DNA of 64,000 nt, taken from the NCBI RefSeq assembly GCF_037414475.1, contig NZ_CP147913.1:4464001-4528000 (forward strand). Reading direction: 5' to 3'. The notes beneath the pieces are model-generated. The model was given only the letters and a program-made list of their open reading frames with translations. It made no database searches and was not told the DNA's origin. Position numbers and translations under genes: made by a program. This DNA is from Myxococcus stipitatus. Its GTDB lineage: Bacteria > Myxococcota > Myxococcia > Myxococcales > Myxococcaceae. Positions 8,978 through 16,584 of this stretch are shown in pieces (within the stretch, counting starts at the first letter, position 1; every line of letters begins with the position of its first letter).

Positions 8978-9502
8978 TCACGACGGCCGGGTGACGAGCT
9001 CTCGCCGGCCGATGGGGCTCACCCCGCGAGCGAGCAACGCGCGGGCGGCGAGCACGGAGACACAATCGTCCGTGCTGTGGATGTCGCCGTAGAAGGTGAG
9101 CAGCGTGGCCGGGTCCACCACGCGCACGCCTCGAGCCTCCACCGACGGCACGCTCCGCACGAAGACATCCAGGATGACCTTGCCGCCCGCGTCGTGCCGC
9201 GCGTAGCGGTAGAAGTGGGTGCTCGTCGCGTCGTAGCGCGTCCAGATGCGGTGGTAGCCGCGCGCGGTGAGCACGGAAATCAGCTCGGGGAAGCGCGCGG
9301 GCTCCACGAAGAGGTCCACGTCCTTGTGGTCGTGGAACAGCTTCAGCTCCTCCTCCGCGTGAGACGGGGCCATGAAGTGCCACGCCCATCCCCCGGACAC
9401 CGTCACCCACGGCGCCAGGGCCAACACCTCCGCTTCACCGATGCTCAGCCGCTCGGGGTTCCACTTCTCGTGGGCCCGCTTGGGATTGCGTGGATCTCCC
9501 AT
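8978..9502 (-). CDS. nucleotidyltransferase-fold protein
   Basis: About 174 aa. The stretch VSGGWAWHFM followed ~20 residues later by HDHKDVDLFVEP matches the minimal nucleotidyltransferase signature (GG...A....H....KDxD), as in AbiEii/MNT-type and lincosamide-transferase-like proteins, so a metal-dependent nucleotide transfer is possible. A later Asp in VILDVFVRS fits the third metal ligand. Two ATGs are available (9508 and 9502). A GGAGG lies 8 nt before the second one and is too close to the first, which favours 9502. The partner substrate is unknown and no antitoxin-like gene adjoins it, so a housekeeping or modification role is as likely as a toxin-antitoxin role. Confidence 0.65.
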   Translation of the reverse strand: MGDPRNPKRAHEKWNPERLSIGEAEVLALAPWVTVSGGWAWHFMAPSHAEEELKLFHDHKDVDLFVEPARFPELISVLTARGYHRIWTRYDATSTHFYRYARHDAGGKVILDVFVRSVPSVEARGVRVVDPATLLTFYGDIHSTDDCVSVLAARALLARGVSPIGRRELVTRPS

Positions 9503-9568
9503 GACCATGTCCTCCGTCGTGCGCGGCCAGGACGGCGGCGGGAGAAACGGCTGACACGGCCTTTCGCC

Positions 9569-10756
9569 TCACATCCCCGCGACACCGCCGATGCCGGGCT
9601 TGAAGCGCCAGATGAAGTATGGCCCGTTGGCCTGGATGTGCTCGCGGGACTGGAGCATCGCGTGGGGAAGGGCGCTGTCCGCCACGTAGAGCCAGCCATC
9701 CGGCCCGTGGTTGATAGCGTCCGCCCAGCGGATGCGCGGAGACTTCACCAGCGTCTCCAACCGGCCCTCGGGGGACATGCGCAACACGGCCCCGTGCTCG
9801 ACATCCGTCATCAACACGTTGCCCGCCGTGTCCGCGCTGAGCCCGTCGTTGAGCGGCTTGCGGCCCACCGCTTGAATCCGTTGCCCCAGCGCCTCGTTGT
9901 CGAGCGACACGTCCCGCAGGTCCGCGGTGCGCACGCGATACATCGTGTCGTGGTTCATCGCGGCGAACCACAGCCACTCGTCCCCGGGGTCCAACGCGAT
10001 GCCATCCACGCCGCACTTCAACGCGGCCACTCCGCCGAAGAACACCATGTCCTTGAGGGGGCTGCGGATGATGAAGTCCCGAGGGAAGACGGAGTCGTGT
10101 TTCTCCAGCACGCGGCGCGCCTGCTTCTTCGCCACGTCGTAGACGACCAGCGCCGGCGAGCGCCGCCAGAAGCCCACGTCCGCGATGAACACCGTCTCGC
10201 CCTTCGCATCCACGCGCAGGTCCTGGAGGAACGAGCCCGGCGGAGCGACTTGCGGAGGGAAGTCGAACTCGTGCGCGAGGTGCCCCGTGGCCAGCTCGAA
10301 CGCGAGCAGCCGAGGAATCCCCAGGCCGTGATTGCCATGGTCGATGACCCAGAGCCGCTCACTCCGGTCGATGGTGACACCGAGCACCGTGTCGAAGAGC
10401 TTCTTCTGGAGCGGCTCGGCGGGGAACGGCACGGCCTTGCCGTCCACCCACTCCCACAGCTTCGCCCCCTGGGGACGGCTCTCCGGATGAATCGTGTAGA
10501 ACAGCCGCCCCGTCGAGGACACCGCCACGTTGCCGATGGGCTCCGCGCTGCGCACCACCTCTTCGAGCGCGCTGTCTGGCAACAGGGGCATGCCTGTCAC
10601 GTCCGGGTACGGTTCACCTCCTCCGTAGCGAAGGCGCACGCCCACCACCGCGAGCACCAACAGACCCACCACGGCGATGACGGCCTTGAAGACCCGGGCG
10701 AGGCGGGCACCGGGCGGAGGAGACGACATGGGGAACGGGAGCTGGGGAGCGGCCAT
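9569..10756 (-). CDS. membrane-anchored SMP-30 / major-royal-jelly-type beta-propeller protein
   Basis: 395 aa with one N-terminal signal-anchor helix (FKAVIAVVGLLVLAVVGVRL, ~23-42), so the rest should lie in the periplasm. The body has propeller-blade repeats such as IGNVAVSSTGRLFYTIHP, RLWVIDHGNHGLG, FIADVGFWRRSPALVVYD, NGLSAD.. and WLYVADSALPH. The FIADVG...LVVYD block followed by RRVLEKHDSV is typical of the major royal jelly/yellow branch, often labelled gluconolactonase or L-dopachrome tautomerase-related. Enzymatic activity for the bacterial members is unproven. An alternative ATG at 10729 would shorten it by 9 residues; no ribosome site decides between them. It follows the GH15/dehydrogenase unit on the same strand, with a 102-bp gap. 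Confidence 0.8.
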   Translation of the reverse strand: MAAPQLPFPMSSPPPGARLARVFKAVIAVVGLLVLAVVGVRLRYGGGEPYPDVTGMPLLPDSALEEVVRSAEPIGNVAVSSTGRLFYTIHPESRPQGAKLWEWVDGKAVPFPAEPLQKKLFDTVLGVTIDRSERLWVIDHGNHGLGIPRLLAFELATGHLAHEFDFPPQVAPPGSFLQDLRVDAKGETVFIADVGFWRRSPALVVYDVAKKQARRVLEKHDSVFPRDFIIRSPLKDMVFFGGVAALKCGVDGIALDPGDEWLWFAAMNHDTMYRVRTADLRDVSLDNEALGQRIQAVGRKPLNDGLSADTAGNVLMTDVEHGAVLRMSPEGRLETLVKSPRIRWADAINHGPDGWLYVADSALPHAMLQSREHIQANGPYFIWRFKPGIGGVAGM

Positions 10757-10858
10757 GACGGAGACAAGGAAGGTGAGCCCACCTGAGACGGTGGAGGCTC
10801 ACTCTCCCTCAATACGGATGCCGCGCACGAGTGGTTCCATGCACCTCCGCCCGGGCCG

Positions 10859-12721
10859 TCAATCCTTGCGGCCCAGGGTCCGGTCCAGGTTGTACGCGGC
10901 GCTGATGAGCGACAGGTGGGTCAGCGCCTGGGGGAAGTTGCCCAGGGACTCGCCGGACATGCCCGTCTGCTCCGCGTACAGGCCCACGTGGTTGGCGTAG
11001 CCCAGCATCCGCTCGAAGGTGAGCCGGGCCTCCTCCAACAGGTCGGGCCGCGCCAGGTTCGCGCGTGTCATGGCCTCCACCAGCCAGAAGCTGCACAGGT
11101 TGAAGGTGCCTTCGCTGCCAGGGATTCCGTCCAGCGTCGCCTCCACGTCGTAGCGGAACACCAGCCCGTCCGACGTGAGCCCGCCCTTCGACGGGGGCCG
11201 GCGCATGTGGTCCAGCGTGGACAACATCCTCGGGTCCACCGGCGACAGGAAGAACACCAACGGCATCAGCAGATTGGCCGCGTCCAGCGTGTCCTTGCCG
11301 TAGGCCTGGATGAAGGAGCCGCGCTCCTCGCTCCAGCCCCGGGCCATGATGCTCTCGAAGATGGTGTCGCGCACGGCCAGCCACCGAGGCCGGTCCGCCG
11401 GGAAGCTGCGCTTGTCGGCCAGGCGGATGGCCCGGTCCACCGCCACCCAGCACATCAGCTTCGAGTACACGAAGTGCCGCCGTCCGCCGCGCACCTCCCA
11501 GATGCCCTCGTCCGGCTGGTTCCAGTGCTCACACACCCAATCCACCAACCTCCGCAGGTGACGCCAGAAGTCGAAGGAGATGGGCGCCGCGTACTTGTTG
11601 GACAGGTAGACCGAGTCCATCAGCTCGCCGTAGATGTCGAGCTGGAGCTGGTCCGCCGCCGCGTTGCCGATGCGCACCGGCTTCGCGCCGCCGTAACCCA
11701 TCAAGTGTGAGAGTTCCTCTTCCGCCGGGACGGGCTTGCCATCCAGCGCGAACATCAGCGGCAGCGGTCCGTCTCCTTGCTCCGCGCAGCGCGCCTCCAC
11801 CCAGCGCATGAAGGCCGCCGCCTCCCGCTTGAAGCCGATGCGCAGGAACGCGTAGACGGTGAAGGCCGCGTCCCTCAACCAGCAGTAGCGATAGTCCCAG
11901 TTGCGTGTTCCACCGGGGGACTCGGGGAGGCTGCACGTGGGCGCCGCGACGATGGCGCCCGTCGGGGAGAACGTCATCAGCTTCAACACCAGCGCCGAGC
12001 GCTGCACCGTCTCCCTCCACCGCCCCGTGTACTGACAGCCCGACAGCCAGTGGCGCCAGTACTCCACCGTGTCCCGGAAGAGCGCCTCCGCGGACTCGTG
12101 GCTGTGCACCAGGTCGTCGCACGACAAGCGCATGCCCTCGCGCAAGGTGAAGACGGCGGACTGGTTCTCATGCAACACGAAGCTGGCGACGACGCCGCGG
12201 TCCACGCGCCGCAGGGGCAACGAGGAGGCCAGCGTGAGTTGCAGCTTGGAGGACTCGAAGGCGGCGCCTCCGGAGATGAGGTGTGTCTTGTGCTCATCCC
12301 GGGCGTAGTTGAAGGCGGGGAAGCACTCCATCTCGAAGGCCATCTCACCGCGCACCACGCGCACGCGGCGGAGCACCTCGCGCGTGTCCTTCTCGCCCCG
12401 CTTGTTCATGGGCATGAAGTCGATGATCTCGCCCACGCCGTCGGGCGTGTAGAAGCGCGTCACCAGCACGTTGGTGTCCGGCCAGTAGAACTGCTTGCGC
12501 AGGACTCCATCCGGCCTGGGGTGGATGCGCCAGTGGCCTCCCTTGCCGGGGTCCAGCAGCGCGGCGAAGACACTGGGGCTGTCGAAGTGCGGGTAGCACA
12601 ACCAGTCGATGGTTCCCTCGTTCCCCACGAGCGCCACCGTGCGCAGGTCGCCGATGATGCCGTGGTCCTCGATGGGCACCGAGCCCCCCGCCACCGCCTG
12701 TCTGCCGACCCCCATACGCAC
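10859..12721 (-). CDS. glycoside hydrolase family 15 (glucoamylase/trehalase-like)
   Basis: A 620-aa cytoplasmic-type GH15 enzyme without a signal peptide. The N-terminal beta-sandwich domain starts with [18 protein letters not shown] and [17 protein letters not shown], hallmarks of bacterial GH15 proteins. The (alpha/alpha)6 domain includes [15 protein letters not shown] (~273-287), [19 protein letters not shown] with Glu409 as likely general acid, and LYAEQTG with Glu574 as likely general base. The family releases beta-D-glucose from alpha-glucosides; close relatives include trehalases and isomalto-dextranases, so the precise substrate is open. It begins 6 bp after the stop of a zinc dehydrogenase resembling glucose 1-dehydrogenase, which suggests an operon that hydrolyses an alpha-glucan or trehalose and oxidises the glucose. 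Confidence 0.93.
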   Translation of the reverse strand: MRMGVGRQAVAGGSVPIEDHGIIGDLRTVALVGNEGTIDWLCYPHFDSPSVFAALLDPGKGGHWRIHPRPDGVLRKQFYWPDTNVLVTRFYTPDGVGEIIDFMPMNKRGEKDTREVLRRVRVVRGEMAFEMECFPAFNYARDEHKTHLISGGAAFESSKLQLTLASSLPLRRVDRGVVASFVLHENQSAVFTLREGMRLSCDDLVHSHESAEALFRDTVEYWRHWLSGCQYTGRWRETVQRSALVLKLMTFSPTGAIVAAPTCSLPESPGGTRNWDYRYCWLRDAAFTVYAFLRIGFKREAAAFMRWVEARCAEQGDGPLPLMFALDGKPVPAEEELSHLMGYGGAKPVRIGNAAADQLQLDIYGELMDSVYLSNKYAAPISFDFWRHLRRLVDWVCEHWNQPDEGIWEVRGGRRHFVYSKLMCWVAVDRAIRLADKRSFPADRPRWLAVRDTIFESIMARGWSEERGSFIQAYGKDTLDAANLLMPLVFFLSPVDPRMLSTLDHMRRPPSKGGLTSDGLVFRYDVEATLDGIPGSEGTFNLCSFWLVEAMTRANLARPDLLEEARLTFERMLGYANHVGLYAEQTGMSGESLGNFPQALTHLSLISAAYNLDRTLGRKD

Positions 12722-12727
12722 CTCGCA

Positions 12728-13816
12728 TCAGGTGAAGGTGATGACCTGCTTGATGCCGCCGCCCGCCTTGCCCGTCACCACGTCGAAGAAGGACTCAGGG
12801 GGATGGCGCGCGGTGACGAGCCGCTCGAGTCCCCCCGGCCAGCGCGCACGGAAGCGGGCCAGGTCCTCCAGCGCCGCGTCGAAGTCCGTGGCGGCCGCGT
12901 TCACGGTGCCCAACAGGATTTGATTGTTCAGCACGAGCTGCTTGAGGAAGTCATCTCCCGTCAGGGACATGTGCTGGGATTTCGACGGTACGCCCGTGAA
13001 GATGAGGACACCGTTGGGTGATAGGGACCTCAGGGCGTCGAAGGCGGCCTTCGCGGTGCCCGCGGCTTCGTAGATGACGTCGGGTGCTCCCACGCGGCGA
13101 ATCAGCTCCTCGGGGGAGATGTCCTGCGTGGAGAGGTATGGAGCGCCGACGGCCTCCGCGGCCTCCGCTTTCACATTCGGCTTGCGGCTGTGGGAGTAGA
13201 CGGTGGTGGCGAAGCCTCGCCGCAGCAGGGTGAGGATGCCCAGCTGGCCCACGGGGCCCGCGCCCAGGACGACGGCGCGGCCTGGCACGGGCCTCCAGGG
13301 CAATCGTTCCTGGATGACGTCGAGTTGGCGCAAGGCCTTCTCGGCGATGGTGAGGGGCTCGGTGAGCACGGCGACGTCGTGCAACTCGGTGGCGACGCGG
13401 TGCAGATAGGCCACGTCCTCCACGAAGTGTTCCGAGCAGAAGCCATGGGCTTCCTTGATGCCGCGCTCGGTGAAGTCACCGGTGATGCAGAAGTCCGGGT
13501 GTCCGCCCCGGCACGCGGGACAGATGGCATGCGGGCAAGGCCTGCGCACGCGAGGCACCACCCAGTCGCCCTTCTGGAGACCTTGGACGGCGGGGCCGAC
13601 CTCCACGACCTCGCCCAGACACTCGTGCCCGAGGATGAGGTAGTCGACGCCTGGAGGTGGCGTGCCGTAGGTGAAGGAGACGATGTCCTTGTCGGTGCCA
13701 CACACGCCAATCTCGTGGGTGCGGACCTTCACCTGGGTGGGGGCTTGGAGCTGGGGTTCGGGCGCGTCGATGACGCGCACTTCCTTCTTCCCAGGAAAGA
13801 CAGCAACGGCCTTCAT
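12728..13816 (-). CDS. zinc-dependent glucose 1-dehydrogenase-like oxidoreductase (MDR family)
   Basis: A 362-aa medium-chain dehydrogenase. Catalytic zinc ligands are Cys39 (GVCGTDKD) and His64-Glu65 (LGHE). A structural-zinc lobe has Cys94, Cys99, Cys102 and Cys110. The Rossmann nucleotide site reads VVLGAGPVGQLG (~181). Overall layout, including the GTPPPGVDYLILGHE region and the ~360-aa length, matches archaeal/bacterial glucose 1-dehydrogenases more than alcohol or sorbitol dehydrogenases. The reaction would be D-glucose + NAD(P)+ to glucono-lactone. It is the first gene of a two-gene unit with the GH15 enzyme (6-bp spacing). The sugar specificity is inferred partly from this context; threonine- or polyol-dehydrogenase activity is the main alternative. 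Confidence 0.85.
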   Translation of the reverse strand: MKAVAVFPGKKEVRVIDAPEPQLQAPTQVKVRTHEIGVCGTDKDIVSFTYGTPPPGVDYLILGHECLGEVVEVGPAVQGLQKGDWVVPRVRRPCPHAICPACRGGHPDFCITGDFTERGIKEAHGFCSEHFVEDVAYLHRVATELHDVAVLTEPLTIAEKALRQLDVIQERLPWRPVPGRAVVLGAGPVGQLGILTLLRRGFATTVYSHSRKPNVKAEAAEAVGAPYLSTQDISPEELIRRVGAPDVIYEAAGTAKAAFDALRSLSPNGVLIFTGVPSKSQHMSLTGDDFLKQLVLNNQILLGTVNAAATDFDAALEDLARFRARWPGGLERLVTARHPPESFFDVVTGKAGGGIKQVITFT

Positions 13817-13922
13817 GCGCGGCTCCTGCCTTGCTCGAGTGCCCAGTCCTGCTTGAGGTGTTCACCATGAAGCGGAGACACCAGGGTTCGAGGGTGGAAG
13901 GTGCGCGGCGCCCGGCCGCCCG

Positions 13923-14504
13923 CTACCCGGGAGGCGCCGTCACGCGCTCGAACGACACGCCCAGGTTGCCGACCTGTTCGAGGGCGTTCTTCACTTCCTC
14001 GGAGACGATGAAGGCCGTCTTGAACTTCTTCGGACGCAGGACCTGTGCGCCTTCGGTCCTCGCGGGGTCGATGCGCAGGCCGTAGATCCACCGGTATTCG
14101 CCCGCGTACTCAGGGAAGGGATCTCCTTCCTCGTAGTGATGGATTTCCCGGCTCTTCTCTTCGTCGATGCAGTCAATCACCCGGGTGGCATTGACGACGA
14201 AGTACTGCTCGGGCTCTCCCTCCACCGTCATCGGGAACAGCTGGACATCATCGGGGGCCAGAGCCCTGAAGATGTTCGAAACGGCCTCACTGACGATGGG
14301 CACTTGCTCTATCGGGCTGAATACAAACGTACGCCTTGCGCCCTGATGTTCGATTGGAGACTTCATGGAGCCAGGATCTGCAAGAACGCGACCCTCCCCA
14401 AACATCCAAGGTTCGTCAAACTCACCACCGGATGCAGGAATGGGCGTCGCAATGAGCCACTGCGGCACATCAGCCCTGTCGACCCAATAGAAGTTCCGCT
14501 CCAT
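13923..14504 (-). CDS. Imm11 family immunity protein (MXAN_0049-type)
   Basis: About 193 aa and soluble. The block FVVNATRVIDCIDEEKSR, followed by YRWIYGLRIDP and FIVSEEVKNALEQ, is the recognisable core of the Imm11 (formerly DUF1629) family, common in myxobacteria and found next to polymorphic toxins. It presumably binds and neutralises the nuclease domain encoded immediately upstream on the same strand; the toxin stop at 14514 lies only a few bases before this start. An AGGAGG precedes two consecutive ATGs (14507 and 14504), and spacing favours the second. The gene is noticeably richer in A and T than its neighbours, consistent with acquisition by transfer. Confidence 0.85.
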   Translation of the reverse strand: MERNFYWVDRADVPQWLIATPIPASGGEFDEPWMFGEGRVLADPGSMKSPIEHQGARRTFVFSPIEQVPIVSEAVSNIFRALAPDDVQLFPMTVEGEPEQYFVVNATRVIDCIDEEKSREIHHYEEGDPFPEYAGEYRWIYGLRIDPARTEGAQVLRPKKFKTAFIVSEEVKNALEQVGNLGVSFERVTAPPG

Positions 14505-14513
14505 CATGCCCTC

Positions 14514-15806
14514 CTACTTCACAATATCATTGCGCAAGTCTGTCCCTGGCGTAAGCAATTCATTCGCAATCCGCGAAAGTTCTTTCATCAATTTGGCCCG
14601 ACACGTCTCGGGGCTTCGACATAGTTTGACAGCGTTCTCGAGCCGTCTCACCACTTCTCGATGGTAACGCTCGGGGTGAGGCCCTTCGTGCCCCTTGAGC
14701 CGCACCTTGTTGGCGACGTCCTCGAGCGTCATCCCTGCCTTCTTGAAGATCTTCTCGCACAATGGTGTCCAGGGACCGCCAGACGCATCCGAAATCGGGT
14801 TCTTGTTCGTGCATATGTGATGAACCGGCCCCTCGGCATCGCCCGGGAAGCGCCCGTCCGAGTACATCGCGAGCGCGGCGGCGGCTCCCGGGGCCAGCGC
14901 GACGTTGAGCACCCCCGCCGCTGGCATCGCGATGGAGCTCACTCCACCGTGCAGCGCCGCTCCCAATTGAAATCCCGCCTCGGCCTCCGCGCGCAGGGCC
15001 GCTTGTGAGAACCCCGGGAGCCTGGGTCCCTGCGCCGCCATCGCGCTCCTCCCTCCCAGAGCCGCGGTGACCAACAACACGAGAACACGCGTGCCATTCG
15101 CACCCAGCACCTTCCCGAACCGATGCCCGATGTCCTGCAACTCCATGACACTCGTGGCCCGCTCGGCGTCGTCCCACAGTTGCACGAATCCTCGGCCCAT
15201 CTCCCAGACAGGAATCACTCCCAGGTACGCCACCATCGCCGCCGTCAACGCGACCGCGAGGGCCTTCGTCACCGGTTCCGGAAGCGCCATCGTGAGCAGC
15301 ACCGTCAAGGCGGCCGAGGTCACCATGGCCTTGAGCACGACCGGGTTCAGCACCTTCCCGACCTCCGCCTCGACACTCTCCCAGACCGCATCGAACGCGA
15401 ACGACAACGCCATCAACGTCCGGTCCTTGCGCGAGAACGTCAGCCCCGTCCCTCCCACCAGGGTCAGGCACTCCTCCCCATCCGCGCAGATGCGCGCATA
15501 CAGCGCCTCCGGTGAACCGCCCGCACCGGAATCCGCGAGCCCCTTCGAGGACACCAGCAACGTCCTGGACCGCACCCACTCACGCTGGTCCGCTTCATCC
15601 GTCTTGCGGAACGCCACATCCATCCGCAGGTCCAGGATGAGCCGCGTGAGGGCCGCTCTGAACGCCTCCTCGCTCACCTCCACGGGCTCGACGTCCACCG
15701 ACTCGTGGACCACACGCTGCCCGTCTCCAACATCCAGGTGGACCACACGAGGGGTCGCACACCCCACCGTCCACAGCAGCAGCGCCGCAATCGCGACAGG
15801 TCTCAT
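14514..15806 (-). CDS. SitA-like polymorphic toxin lipoprotein with AHH nuclease domain
   Basis: A 430-aa protein. A short hydrophobic leader ends in LLLWTVGC (Cys16), a lipoprotein-type signal. Residues ~20-150 form a constant-looking region and ~150-255 hold hydrophobic helices. The C-terminus (~325-430) is an AHH-type HNH nuclease-superfamily domain: EGPVHHICTNKN (His329-His330), then LKGHEGPHPERYHREVVRRL (His373, His377, His382). Lipoprotein plus polymorphic nuclease tip plus downstream immunity gene is the layout of myxobacterial Sit toxins, which TraA/TraB outer-membrane exchange passes between sibling cells to kill those lacking the immunity protein. The SitA link is by architecture, not by a proven match. 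The last ~350 bp are AT-richer than the front, suggesting a swapped toxin tip. Confidence 0.8.
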   Translation of the reverse strand: MRPVAIAALLLWTVGCATPRVVHLDVGDGQRVVHESVDVEPVEVSEEAFRAALTRLILDLRMDVAFRKTDEADQREWVRSRTLLVSSKGLADSGAGGSPEALYARICADGEECLTLVGGTGLTFSRKDRTLMALSFAFDAVWESVEAEVGKVLNPVVLKAMVTSAALTVLLTMALPEPVTKALAVALTAAMVAYLGVIPVWEMGRGFVQLWDDAERATSVMELQDIGHRFGKVLGANGTRVLVLLVTAALGGRSAMAAQGPRLPGFSQAALRAEAEAGFQLGAALHGGVSSIAMPAAGVLNVALAPGAAAALAMYSDGRFPGDAEGPVHHICTNKNPISDASGGPWTPLCEKIFKKAGMTLEDVANKVRLKGHEGPHPERYHREVVRRLENAVKLCRSPETCRAKLMKELSRIANELLTPGTDLRNDIVK

Positions 15807-15996
15807 CGAGCTCCCCCCGAAGGCGCCCCCTACCCGTCAGGAGGCTCGTCATCGTGACCTCGAGGGCTGACGACTCCGGCCCGACTCCTCCCCAAGTCCC
15901 TGAACTTATTGAAGCCGACACCCGGATTTGCCCCAGGGCCCCCCCTCCGACGAAACCGCTGCCAGCCAGGGCCGCGCGGGTCTAAGAGCAAACTCC

Positions 15997-16569
15997 GTGA
16001 GCGAGCCCATCCCCGCTGCCCCTTCCGACGACGACAAGCCCCTCGCCAGCCGCTCCACCGCCATCGGCGCGGTGGCCTTCTTCATCCTGGCCGTGCCCTT
16101 CCTCGTGCTCGGCGTGTGGCTCCTCGATGGAAAATCCCGCGCGGACTTCCGCTGCGAAGCGGGAGGCCCATGCACGCTCACCCGCTCGGGATGGCTGACC
16201 ACCGAGAAGGTCGTGACGCTCCCTCTCGACGCCATCAAGTCCGTGAAGCTGGAGCGCAGCCGCAGCGCCCGCCGCAAGTCCGTCCCCATCTACCGCCCGG
16301 AGTTGGAGACGACGCAGGGCAAGTTCCCCCTCTTCGCCCAGTGGGCCACCGAGGAGAACGAGGCCGTCGTGGTGAAGGAGCAGGTCGAGCGCTTCCTCGC
16401 CTCACCCGACACGGACGCGCTCGAGGTGACGCGGGATGACCGGCGCTCCTCGTTGCGCGTGGGCGGCGCCTTCACCGGCGTGGGCGTGGCGCTGCTCATC
16501 TTTACCACCTGGCTCGCCTTGCGCTCTCGGATGCACCGCCGCGCGGAGCAGGCCACAGCCTCCCGCTGA
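15997..16569 (+). CDS. two-helix membrane protein of unknown function
   Basis: About 190 aa from a GTG at 15997. Transmembrane segments lie near residues 22-42 (IGAVAFFILAVPFLVLGVWLL) and near the C-terminus (VGGAFTGVGVALLIFTTWLAL). The loop between them, ~115 residues, would be on one face and contains two Cys (FRCEAGGPCTL) and the phrase LPLDAIKSVKLERS, reminiscent of a bacterial PH-like domain of membrane proteins. That resemblance is only suggestive. Upstream in-frame codons back to 15928 are open but look non-coding. It converges with the kinase gene 15 bp away. Function is unknown. Confidence 0.65.
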   Translation: MSEPIPAAPSDDDKPLASRSTAIGAVAFFILAVPFLVLGVWLLDGKSRADFRCEAGGPCTLTRSGWLTTEKVVTLPLDAIKSVKLERSRSARRKSVPIYRPELETTQGKFPLFAQWATEENEAVVVKEQVERFLASPDTDALEVTRDDRRSSLRVGGAFTGVGVALLIFTTWLALRSRMHRRAEQATASR

Positions 16570-16584
16570 AGCAGCAGCCCGCGC

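Noticed and set aside
9077..10786. Long open frame (569 codons) on the plus strand across the propeller gene
   Set aside because: In GC-rich DNA the strand opposite a real gene stays open; the translation is Arg/His/Val-rich with no domain, while the minus strand encodes clear propeller motifs.
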